Below are positions 1-9,750 of a stretch of 64,000 bases of DNA, piece after piece. The number at the start of each line of letters is the position of its first letter. The first letter of the stretch is position 1. The stretch covers positions 244,217,803 to 244,281,802 of the forward strand of contig OV884059.1 of NCBI GenBank assembly GCA_930367215.1, written 5' to 3'. The position numbers and the translations under genes were made by a program. A model generated the notes under the pieces. The model worked only from the letters and a program-made list of their open reading frames with translations. It searched no databases and was not told the origin of the DNA. The DNA comes from Pollenia angustigena (lineage: Eukaryota > Arthropoda > Insecta > Diptera > Polleniidae).

Positions 1-144
1 AAAATTTAACCCTTAGCCAATTAAATTAATTAATTTCAGAGACCCTGTTGGGCAAACACTTTATAATTTCACAAGGACCTTAAATAATTTTCATCGTTGT
101 TTGCAGAAAAGTGGGAAATTTTTTTCTTTCTGGGCATAATATGG
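1..144. other. AT-rich sequence, nothing recognised
   Basis: No gene or repeat boundary seen. The open frame that starts here and runs to 483 crosses into the fold-back repeat next door and resembles no protein I know. Confidence 0.5.
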
Positions 145-718
145 CAGAATGGGCAACTTAAGAAGACTTATTTCCAACATTTTTTCATTTTTCGAATTTA
201 TTCTATGAGTCAAATTTCAGTTATGTATTTTATAAAACTTTTTTGTAATAGTGTATTCCTTCAATTATTCAGAAATGACTTTATACACTACCAGACTATT
301 ATATTGTATTTTCTTGTACATTTTACCTTAGCTTTCCTTTGGAAAGCAATGAGTATATGCAATAGTAATGTATGTACAATAGTATGTACAGAAAAATTTA
401 CAATTATTAGACACCAGCAGAATGTAATGCATTTTCTGGCCCGCTACGGCCGTCGTCAGCATTCTTTGTGTCAAACTGGATAGTGATACTTTATAAATTG
501 AATGTATTTAACTCAACTTTTTAACAAATAGAAACTGGGAATTATTTCCTTCCGAAGGTTACTTTATATTATATTCAACATTTTTTCATTTTGACACAAA
601 GAATGAAATTTAGCTCATAGAATAAATTCAAAAAATGAAAAAATTTTGGAAATAAGTCTTCTTAAGTTGCCCATTCTGTAACCTTCGGAAGGAAATAATT
701 CCCAGTTTCTATTTGTTT
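145..718. repeat. Fold-back (inverted-repeat) element
   Basis: Two nested pairs of inverted arms are visible. The outer arm at 145-218 (starting CAGAATGGGCAACTTAAGAA) returns in reverse complement at 601-678 with a few mismatches. A second, apparently perfect pair of about 38 bases lies at 525-562 and 679-716 (core CTTCCGAAGGTTAC). The arrangement is that of a fold-back or MITE-type element. I see no coding remnant and no convincing target duplication. Confidence 0.7.
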
Positions 719-1104
719 AAGAAGACTTATTTCCTATTTCCAAGTGACGCGCGATTGACTGTGTAGTAAAATTAATATGAAAAGCACTGTTTAAACAAAG
801 AAAATGGTTAGAAATTTAGTGTTTCCATTTTTTTATTAAATAAAATAAAATCGCATGTCATATTAATACCTTCACTTTTTATTTCACATAAAAACAATAC
901 TAAATTTAAAGTATGTACTTAAAAAAGAAATTTAAGTAAATAAACTGTTTTTTTTTAAATACGTCTAACAAATTTTAAAGCAAGCAAAAAATAAGCTTGA
1001 ACTTACAAGATCAGTTGCAACTAACGCAAGTTTGAACCTAAGCTTATCTTCCATATTCCATAAGAAGAATTAGATTGGCCACAGTAAACTTAATAACAAA
1101 ACAA
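719..1104. other. AT-rich spacer, nothing recognised
   Basis: Low-complexity AT-rich DNA. No frame, RNA gene or repeat boundary found. Confidence 0.5.
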
Positions 1105-1680
1105 TAATTAGTATTGTGGTTATTTTGTCGAACTATTTATGGTTTTTTAATCCAATTTTTAATCAGGCTTAAGTTCATCAAATTTGATTTTACATTAAAT
1201 TATTTTAATGAAGTAAGGAATTTTACAACATGAAAATTAATTAAAATTTTTATTGATAATTTTTCATTCTTGACTGATCTGAGACTCGAACCCAGGCGGC
1301 TGGCTTGAGATTCGAACCCAGGCGGCTGATTACCCTGACATGTTTCGATCACAACCACTTGATCTCTTCAGAGCGATTTGCCGTCTTACACTCGCAGCCA
1401 CCGATGACTGCTGACGTCAATAGTCAAACATCAATCCTTAAACCAAATTGTATTTTAACCTTTGGTATATCGAAATTTGCTTCTTTTTTTTAATGGATAA
1501 TCTTTCAGGGTAACCAGCCGCCTGGGTTCGAATCTCAGGTCAGTCAAGAATGAAAAATTATCAATAACAATCTTAATTGATTTTCATGTTGTAAAATTCC
1601 TTTCTTCATAAAAATAATTTAATGAAAAATTAAATTTGATGAACTTAATTAATCCTGATTAAAAGTTTTTTAATTAATAA
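1105..1680. repeat. Fold-back element with tRNA-like arms (locus A)
   Basis: The left arm (about 1140-1335) and right arm (about 1500-1675) are inverted copies. Each ends at the centre in a block that, read outward, contains GGGTTCGAATCTCAG, a good match to a tRNA T-arm/B box. The left arm also holds a D-arm/A-box-like block on the - strand (around 1350-1375, ATCAAGTGGTTGTGAT). The same sequence occurs three more times at 45.6-46.5 kb. A tRNA-derived SINE caught in a fold-back arrangement is the simplest reading. No acceptor stem forms, so this is not a tRNA gene. Confidence 0.65.
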
Positions 1681-2310
1681 CAAAACTTTACGATTGATTG
1701 CTTGCAAATAGTAACACATTCTAATAACAATCGATCGACAACTTATGCGATCGACAACAAGTCACTCATTATCGTTCTCATAAGCGCCCAACTAAAAGCC
1801 GTACATAAACAAGAGCGTCAACGTTGTTTGCTGAAAACAAGAGTTCACTTTCTTATTAAATAAAACCCACATAAAAGAATTAAAAAAAGTTGATTAAACC
1901 GCTGGATTGACCAAAAAATAGCTAATCGCGCTGTCAAAATCGCATTTTCAAATTGTGTGGGCATGACAGTTTTGGCAACTAGATTAAGTTAAGGTACGAC
2001 TGGAACTGTTGACTTGACGGTCGTCAGGTTTAAGGTTTTTTATGTACTCCATTTATTCATAGTCAAATGACTTTATTAAATTAAATATAAATTAAACTCT
2101 AGTTTAAAAATAAAAATCGGCAAAACATGTAAATACAGCCATCAAAATACTGCTCTGTGCTAACTGATTTGTACAAATGAAAAAGAAGCAGTAAACAAAA
2201 ATCAGCAACAATAGAATTTCCATGAAAACTAAAAAACGTTATCGCTTGCTTCCATTGTCGATCGACTTGTCGTGCTTAGCATTTAAACTGTCGTTGAAAA
2301 TGAGACCAGT
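1681..2310. other. Spacer, nothing firmly recognised
   Basis: Contains short repeats of ATCGATCGACAA-type sequence near 1725-1760, echoed at about 2255-2270. No gene or clear element boundary. Confidence 0.4.
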
Positions 2311-2311
2311 G

Positions 2312-2555
2312 GCCGTATTCTGTAATTCGCTAAAGCTAAATCTCTATCGCTTAAAATCTATATAGTTGATGTAACGATTTTTGGGTACGAATACAATACT
2401 GTAACGTGCATTGCTTGATTTAACAGTGCCACAAAAATTTAATTCGCAGCAATTTTGGCTTTTAATGTCATCGCTAAAAATTTTAATTTTTGCATTCTCT
2501 AAGGCATTTTAGCGATCGAGATTAAGCTTTAGCTAAGCATGTTACAGAATACGGC
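2312..2555. mobile_element. Short MITE-like element
   Basis: About 244 bp bounded by inverted repeats GCCGTATTCTGTAA and TTACAGAATACGGC. Inside these, imperfect copies of GCTAAAGCTAAATCTC continue the inverted repeat. No coding content, and the target duplication is not obvious. Confidence 0.65.
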
Positions 2556-2639
2556 TGCAGGCTGTTAATGTTTCGCTTTCAATCTCGCCTACAGAAGGTA
2601 TGCATTTTAAATGGCGAGTTCCCACTTCAAAGCAATAAT

Positions 2640-2810
2640 TTTTTGACACAAATAGCGCTTTATTCAGTTATTCTTTGTTACAAACCTGTTTCGTAGTAAG
2701 GGAATGCCGTAGACACTTAATGTTATATTTTTTATAAAATTTGTTAAGAATTCGTTCACTTTACTTTCTTCTTCTCTCCGCTTACTTTTTTAAATATACC
2801 GTTAGTGCTT
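2640..2810. repeat. Dispersed repeat shared with about 59090-59260
   Basis: The string TAGTAAGGGAATGCCGTAG and its flanks (TTGTTAAGAATTCGTTCACTTT, CCGTTAGTGCTTC) recur at 59095-59260 in the same order and orientation, with substitutions. Part of it is echoed at 3800-3850. The family is not identified. Confidence 0.6.
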
Positions 2811-3239
2811 CCCAAAAAAAGAATTCGTTTTTATTTGCATATTAGTTTTGTTGATGTCTTATTAACAATTAAGCAAAAAACACGAAAAAAGTCTTTAACA
2901 TTCTTTAAACATCGCACGATTGGATAAATTGACACCGCCTCTAATTATTGTTTGCCGGGATATATCATTTTATTTTGTAAAATATGTCATTAACATTAGA
3001 TTTTGCAATACCTTTTCGGGAAACCTGAATTTCGTCTTTAAATTCTGTTTTATTTGTAAATCTAACACTTTTCAACTTGATGTTGGCTGTAGGTGTATTT
3101 GCATTAATAACTTTGTGCATATGGGTAATTCCAAAGTGTTGAACGTGACAGTCGTACGCATCAAAAATGCAATAACATTTTAAACAACAAATATTTTTAC
3201 GTTCTCTTAACCCTTAAATTAAAGCACTAAGAAAGCACT
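2811..3239. other. Spacer, nothing recognised
   Basis: A short open frame (2920-3183, +) resembles nothing I know and has no supporting signal. Otherwise featureless. Confidence 0.4.
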
Positions 3240-3600
3240 GTTATCTGTGCTCAAGTTTATGGAGGACGCGATTCAAGGTGAAAAGAAGTAGCGGTTCGAA
3301 CGTGAAGTAGTTTTTTTGGCCATGCATAAAAAGGCGTAAGTTTGCGAAACTTTTTAGCCAAAATACTTTCAGAATTATTTCTAAAATTTTAGCAATAGCA
3401 TCACGTGAGCCCCAAAAATAAGATAGGCTACTTATTTTTTCTTTATGGGCAGGGGAAGTGGTACCCTCCATAGGATGCCGATATTAAGAATTGCTTATCT
3501 TTACAGAACCATCCTGTGAGCCAAAAAAATAGAATATACTACTTATTTCGTCGATAGGTGTAGGGGAGCAGTACCCTCATAGGATGCAAATGTTGAAAAA
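3240..3600 (-). repeat. Diverged relative of the ~400-bp repeat array, inverted
   Basis: Read on the - strand, this contains CATCCTATGGAGGGTACCAC and TGAGGGTACTGCTCCCC, which match the CCTATGGGAGGT and GAGGGGTACTGCTCC signatures of the array at 4128 and 14611. It is clearly more diverged than those arrays. The short - strand frame here is a by-product of the repeat. Confidence 0.55.
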
Positions 3601-4127
3601 AATTTATGACTTAGTCAAGTGACTGATTCATCACCACGCTGTCCAAACTGCTGAAGTTAGAGACATGACATTTTGACAGTGAATTAATCCTTTGAAAATT
3701 ACATTTTTAACACTGAATTTGTTGGTACATCTTTCATATTCTCCTTTATGAAACTGCTTCGCATCAACTAAATGCCACGGTCCTTAAATTTTTTTTTTTT
3801 TTTTTTGTAAAATTTGTTAAGATTTTGTTCACTTATCTTACTGCTTACCTCAACAAATGATAGTTTTTTTTGGTATATGACACTTAATTTTTATTGTAGT
3901 GTTGGCTTAAACAAGTAAAATACTACAAATTGTTTCCTCTAATCTGACTGCAATGCCAATTACAAACTTGAAGTAATTATCTTTAGATTCAATACATCCT
4001 TAAAAGTAAAAATTATTGTTTTTAAGAATTATTTTATTTATTCTTTATCTGCAATCGAAAATTCAAAAAGTTTTACAATAAAAAAGTAAATTTATACCAC
4101 AAACGTCACATTGCTTTTATATTACTA
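3601..4127. other. Spacer with poly-T run, nothing recognised
   Basis: Includes a T run at about 3787-3806 and a fragment shared with the 2640-2810 repeat. No gene seen. Confidence 0.4.
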
Positions 4128-4583
4128 CTAGCTTAACCCGGTGCGCTTCGCTACACTGCTTTAACCACTTTTTCAATTGAGAGCTATTTAATATATGAAT
4201 CCTATGGGAGGTGTTTCCCTCCCGCACCTACCAGATTTTTTCTATTTTCAAAAGTGTAGTATACCATAAGAGTGACTTCTACAAAGTTTGAACATGCTTA
4301 CTATAACAGTTCTTAAGATATGCGATATTAAACATTGGCGTCCTATGGGGGTAACGTTTCCCCGCTGCTATTTTATTTCAATTTTAGGGTTCAGAAGATC
4401 ATACTACAAAAAGTTAAACAAAATGAGTGCAGCGGCTCTAAATTATATTTCTATCTATGAGGGGTACTGCTCCTCCTCTGTCTACCCCGCCCATTTCTAT
4501 ATAGTTTACCATAATAGTAGCTTTAACCACGTTTGAAGACTACCCTTTTTATAGTTCTTCAGCTGAGCGATATTTAATATATG
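4128..4583. repeat. Start of ~400-bp repeat array, left of the BEL element
   Basis: Begins with CTAGCTTAACCCGGTGCGCT, the same start as the block at 7203. It runs through about one unit (signatures CCTATGGGAGGTG, TTTGAACATGC, GAGGGGTACTGCTCC) until interrupted at GATATTTAATATATG by the LTR of the BEL element. The broken unit resumes at 14606 with the duplicated ATATG. Confidence 0.85.
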
Positions 4584-5058
4584 TGTATTCGCATGCGTTA
4601 AAAACAAAATCAAAGTTCTTAGTTTTATTTAAATTTATTAAAGTTTTTTTTAGTATATTTTTATGTAAGCTAAGTAAGCAGCAAAAAGGTTCTATTAAAT
4701 TAAAGTGACAAATCAAGAATGCCTCATGCCATTGTATTTTACAAGAATTTGCTAAAAAATTTACATACAATATAACAAAACCAGTTTTGAGTCAAAATAG
4801 TATAGAGAAAATCATTTAAATAAAAACAAGTATAAAGCATTTAATGATTATTACATACATATTACACAAAAATATTAAAAACTGTTACACCACAACAACA
4901 AATTAATATTGAAATAATCTTTTGCAACTCTCTTGCTTAGTTATGTATATATCGAACATCATTTTGAGAACCTTTGTGTATAAAAAATATTTAGTGCAAA
5001 ACAAACATTTTAAAACTTTTCAGATCCGAAAATATATGCAAACATATCTGCGCTAACA
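4584..5058 (-). repeat. BEL element 3' LTR
   Basis: 475 bp, apparently identical to 14131-14605. On the + strand it starts TGTATTCGCATGCG and ends CTGCGCTAACA. The TG...CA ends and 5-bp duplication fit BEL/Pao. Confidence 0.95.
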
Positions 5059-5070
5059 TTCTCCCCCGCC
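5059..5070 (-). other. Polypurine tract of BEL element
   Basis: On the - strand, GGCGGGGGAGAA stands immediately before the 3' LTR (TGTTAGCG). This is the position and composition expected for the plus-strand priming site of reverse transcription. Confidence 0.75.
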
Positions 5071-5084
5071 AAGACCAACATCGC

Positions 5085-6218
5085 TTAATCATTGGAATCC
5101 GTGTTTGAGTTACATTTTGCCTCAATGTCGTTGACCTCAGAAGGATCGTTTGTTGGTAAAAAAGCAATCTTTGAAATCGGTCGTTTAAACGTTTTTCCCT
5201 TTGAAAACAGAGTTACTACCCGTACATATCCATCTTTTCCGGGGTGTACTTCTTGGACGCGAGCTAACGGCCACTCCCCAGGAGAACATCTTTCATCAAA
5301 GACTATTACCAAATCACCTTTTTCGGCGTTTTTGTTGACTTTTAGCCATTTGGGTCTGGCTTGAAGGCGAGACAACCACTCATTAGCCCACCGCCGCCAA
5401 AAATGTTGTTTTAAGCATTCAACAACTTTCCATCTTTTAAGGTGGTCAATGTTAACTTCTAGTAAATTCTCCTCTGGTATACAAACCGTGGGTTCACCAA
5501 TTAAAAAATGAGCAGGGGTCAGAGCAGTACAATCCGATGGATCACAGCTTAATGGAGACAGTGGTCTCGAATTAAGGCATCCTTCGATTTGTGCTAAAAG
5601 CGTCGTCAATTCTTCAAACGTAAGTATGCGATTGGCCATAATTCTCTTCAAATGATATTTCGTTGATTTTACTCCTGCCTCCCACAGGCCACCAAAATTA
5701 GGAGATGCTGGTGGTATGAAGTGCCACATAGTTCCGCTGGAAGCTAGCTGCTCCAGCATTTCTTTAGGAATTGACGACTTATTTCGATTATACAAAATTT
5801 GAAGCTCTTTACTTGCGCCGACAAAATTTGTTCCACAATCTGAGTATAGATTAGAACATATACCACGTCGGGATACAAAACGTCTGAAAGCCGCAAGAAA
5901 AGCGTCTGTAGAAAGACTTGTTACTGCTTCCAAATGCAAAGCCTTTGTCACCATGCAGACGAATAAACAAATATAGCCCTTAGTTGTTACAGAATTACGA
6001 GCTGTTGACTGCTTTATTGTTATTGGTCCAGCATAATCAACTCCACTATGTTTAAAAGGCCGAGTTGGTTTTAGACGAACACTAGGCAAATTTCCCATCA
6101 TCTGTTGAGCGGCTTTTGCATTATATCTAAAGCAGATTGTACATTTCCGAAGCACCAGCTTTGCCACATTTTTTATTAAAAGAATAAATGATATCACTGC
6201 TTCAATAAAGCAGTACAA
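5085..6218 (-). pseudogene. BEL/Pao integrase and C-terminal domain (3' part of pol)
   Basis: Open frame of 377 codons, the end of the pol polyprotein. It contains the end of the zinc-binding region (VLRKCTICFRYNA), the integrase core with HSGVDYAGP, LYSDCGTNFVGA and SPNFGGLWEAGVKS (likely catalytic Asp61, Asp127 and Glu180 by my count), and the BEL-typical C-terminal domain (RRWANEWLSRLQ to KGDLVIVFDE). Integrase inserts the DNA copy into the genome. It is separated from the rest of pol by a foreign segment starting near 6190-6230, so it can no longer be made as part of the polyprotein. The apparent N-terminus (first ~15 residues) probably comes from the insert. Confidence 0.9.
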
Positions 6219-7202
6219 AATATAATCTTAAAAAACGAATAAACAGCGATTTACAACATCCAACAAAATGTAGGCGGGATTGGAGATATGGGTGTGGGTG
6301 TGGCACAACAATTTATATCTGAAGAATGGTATTCTTACAACTTTTTGTTCTTATCATGGTAAAGAGTATACAAGATTCGGCATAGTCGAATACAGCACTC
6401 TAACCTATTTTTTTTGGAATTTAGTTATGTATTTAGAATGAAACGCAAAAGGTCAATTAACTGCCTGTTTTTAGAAAATTAAAACAAAATTTCGTGAAAG
6501 AAATTATATTGAAAACCAGAACAAATCTTCTTATTTTGTTGCTGTTTTCAATAAAATTTCTAAAACAGGCAAAAAGTTAAATTAAATTATATATTTACAA
6601 TTATTGTTTTTTTTTAGTTTTAAGCAGCTTTATGTTAAAATTGAGCCGGTTTAAATAAATTTGAGAAGACATAAAGTTGGTTAATTAATACAAAATTATT
6701 TTTTATTTTTCAGAATTCTCAAACAAAATGTATGCACTGAAATAAGGTAAGTGTACACGGAAAAAAATAGTTTTCATATTTGAATACGAAAATCGCATAT
6801 TTGATTACAAACATTTTTTAATTTTTTGGGATGACGATTTTTGCGGTATGGATAAAAAAAGTTTTTACGTATAATTGTTGAATTTTGAGTCAACTACCAA
6901 ATTTATTGAGTCAATAGAAAAAGTTGTTGCCCAAAATAATTTTTTTCAACAACAATTTGTTGGAAATGTTGAATAAATCAAACAAAATGTTTATCGAATC
7001 TTTATTTATTAATTATGATGTACTAAATTCCTTATTATTATTCTTTGATAAATACACTAAAATTTAATGTGGGAAAATAAGCTAGTTGGGCGATACTATT
7101 CTGACGGGTGCAACATTCAGACGCTTTAAACGGCTTTTACTAATAAAAATAAACACATTGGTATTTAAGTTATTTCTAGAAGGGGTAAAATTTTTTTATA
7201 TA

Positions 7203-8046
7203 CTACTAGCTTAACCCGCTGCGCTTCGCTACACTGCTTTTACCACTTCTTCAGTTGAGAGATATTTAATATAGGCATCCTATGGGAGGTATTTTCCCCC
7301 TGCGCCTATCCGCGCATAAGTGTAGTACACAATAAGAGTGACTTCTACAAAGTTTGAACATTCTAACTATAACAGTTCTTAAGATATGCGATATTAAACA
7401 TTGGCGTCCTATGGGGGATAACACTTCCCCCGCTGCTATTTTATTTAAATTTTGGGGCTCAGAAGATCCTACTACCAAAAGTTCAACAAAATGCATGCAG
7501 CGGCTCTTATTAGTATTTCTATCTATGAGGGGTACTGCTCCTCCTCTGCCTACCCCACCAATTTCATATTGAAAGTTATAGTTTACCATAATAGTAGCTT
7601 TAACCACGTAAGAAGACTCTCCCTTTAATAGTTCTTCAGTTGAGCGATATTTAATATATGCTTCCTATGGGAGGTATTTCCCCCTCTGCGCCTACCCGCT
7701 TTATTTTCTATTTTCGATAGTGTAGTATACCATAAGATTGACTTCAACAAAGTTTGAACATTCTCCCTATAACAGTTCTTAAGATATGCGATATTAAACA
7801 TTGGCGCCCTATGGGGGAACCACTTCCCCCGCTGCTATTTTATTTTAATTTTGGGGCTCAGAAGATCCTACTTCCAAAAGTTCAACAAAATGCGTGCAGC
7901 GGCTCTTAAGATATGCGATATTTGATATAGGCATTTTTAGGGCTCACGTGGTGTTACTGTAAAAATTTCAGGAAAATCGATTCAGTAGTTTACGAGTCTA
8001 TAAGCCAACAAACAAATATTTTTAATTTTTATATATATAGATTGTT
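7203..8046. repeat. Complete block of the ~400-bp repeat family
   Basis: Starts CTAGCTTAACCCGCTGCGCT and ends with CAACAAACAAATATTTTTAA followed by TATATATAGATTG. It contains two ~400-bp units (anchor TTTGAACATTC at 7353 and 7751). Fixed start and fixed AT-microsatellite end suggest a discrete transposable element whose interior is a variable number of tandem units. A short copy with the same ends sits at 35373-35712. The open frames here are products of the repeat. Confidence 0.75.
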
Positions 8047-9257
8047 ATCTATTTACAAGAATTTTTATGAAACGAACAAATAGCCTCGAGAGAGCTTTAA
8101 AGTGCATGACGGATGCAATCAAATTGGCCAACTTTCATAAGATCACACCACAAAAACACAAAGCTCTGTTAATTTTTAAACTTTTATTGTATTATTCTTT
8201 TTTATTGTGAAAGATGAGATATCAGACGATGAATATCAAATCAAACAACGTAGAGAAATATAATCCTATAATAAGAAATTTGCTCTCTAAGCCATGAGGG
8301 GTGCAACATGCAATGAATTTTCTGTTCGAGTCAAATCTATGCATCTTAATGCTTCGAAGTGCACAACAAATTTATATTTAAGCTTACGTCTAAAAAAAAT
8401 TATATTTTTATTAAATATAGATATTTTACTTTAAATTGGCATCAAAAAGTACCAAATAGTGTGATTTGAAAATTGATGTTAAAAGTTGTCTAGAATAGAA
8501 TCGCCCAGTTCCTATTCGCATGCCGCTGGTTGCTTGGGCCAGATCATTTGGAAAAACTAAAGATATTATTTAACTAAAAGTGTAAAGCGAATGAGAATTA
8601 TAAGCTAAAAAAATTTACAAAACTTTTAAAACTACTGTCTTTATTTTGATTCAAATATTTTTTTTTTTTAATTGAATATGAAGAAATATTTAATTATTTG
8701 ATTATTTAATATGTTTTATTCAGTGCTGTTTTGCAAAGTGTTATTTTGATAATTTTTTTCATTGAATCAAATAAATAATTTGCTGACCAAAAATTTTATT
8801 TTTCACAAACTGTGTTGGTTAAAATTTTCTAGAGGTATTTTTTTCAGTGTATATAACTACATAGTCGTATTTTTCGAAGTATTCGTTGAATAGGAATAGT
8901 TATTTAAAAAACTATGAAAAACCAATAGAAAGTTTGTATAGAGCAAGGACGGATCAAGGAGGTGGGGGAGGATATTTGCACCCCCCTTCAGAATAATAAA
9001 AACATGTTTGGTTAATTTCGCTAAAAAACTTTTTGCCAATAGTTAAATTTTTTTTAAATACAAATTTTTTTTGCAATTCCAAATATGTGCCATCTATGTA
9101 TATACGATGAGCAAACGTTTCACTTAAATGTGCGTGCGGTTGAAATTACTGTTGAAAATACATTTTATTTTATAGAAAAAATAAAACACATAAAACCAGT
9201 TTTTCAATACAGGGATCTTAATTATAATGTTTTTACAATAAGAACTTCAATTATTAG
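8047..9257. other. AT-rich filler inside the BEL insert
   Basis: No gene. Contains the right-hand TATTTTTTTCAGTGTAT terminus near 8835-8852 that may pair with 6755-6772. Short open frames at 8857-9039 and 9085-9300 resemble nothing known. Confidence 0.4.
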
Positions 9258-9750
9258 AGATGGGCAAAGGGTAAATACCCAAATGGTAAATACCCGGTAA
9301 AATAGATAAATTGGGTAAAAATGGGTAAATACCCGGGTATTTACAAAAAAGGTGGGTATAAACTATTTTGCAACCAAATTTAATGAATTTATATTAAATT
9401 TTATTAATAAAAATTGAAATGATTACAGAGCAGTTGGAAAATAAGAACTTAATTCCATAACTGTATTTTACATATATACATATTTATTTTTGGAATATTA
9501 CATTATTAAATCACTGTCACTGTCGCTTTCATCGTCACTTTCACTCCGGAAATTATTATACGAACAATGAGGTGAAGAATGGGTGATACCAGTGGAAGTG
9601 GAAGGTGTTTCCTCAAATGAATTACTAATATCGATTTCATCCTCAGCCGGTACAATCTTTGGGGAAGTATCCTTTTGTCGTATGTCTTTATTGGCGAGAT
9701 TCCAGTTATGTGCTATATTTTTTTAAAATTATTGTTTCAAATTTTTCACC
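9258..9750 (-). pseudogene. hAT-like element end with acidic C-terminal coding remnant
   Basis: At 9255 the sequence GAGATGGGCAAAGG followed by repeated GGTAAATACCC blocks resembles an hAT-type terminus with subterminal repeats. On the - strand, about 9512-9720 reads as an open acidic tail ending SDDESDSDSDLIM and a stop, plausible as the C-terminus of a transposase. It abuts BEL pol at about 9750, so the rest of the element is missing. Assignment to hAT is inference. Confidence 0.45.

Larger units (their letters stand above)
6190..9750. other. Composite insert splitting the BEL pol gene
   Basis: Pol homology stops on the right at about 9750 and resumes at about 6190, with an estimated 60-70 residues missing. 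Between them lie a repeat tail (6290-6420, AAGATTCGGCATAGTCGAAT-like), a segment bounded by CACGGAAAAAAATAG at about 6757 and TATTTTTTTCAGTG at about 8835 in inverted orientation, a ~400-bp-repeat block (7203-8046), AT-rich filler, and an hAT-like end (9258-9750). Several insertions or a rearrangement seem needed. The exact junctions need alignment with an intact relative. Confidence 0.6.

Noticed and set aside
97..483. 128-codon open frame on the + strand
   Set aside because: Overlaps a fold-back repeat, has low-complexity composition and resembles no protein.
1304..1374. True tRNA gene
   Set aside because: B box and D-arm-like block are present but no acceptor or anticodon stem forms. Called tRNA-like repeat instead.
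4549..4770. Identical open frames in both BEL LTRs
   Set aside because: They lie in LTR sequence and are duplicated only because the LTRs are.
5092..5364. Open frame on the + strand opposite the BEL integrase
   Set aside because: Shadow of the integrase gene on the other strand.
7266..7607. Open frames on both strands in the ~400-bp repeat
   Set aside because: Same peptide recurs in each repeat unit (e.g. 14701, 15086, 16291); product of the repeat, not a gene.
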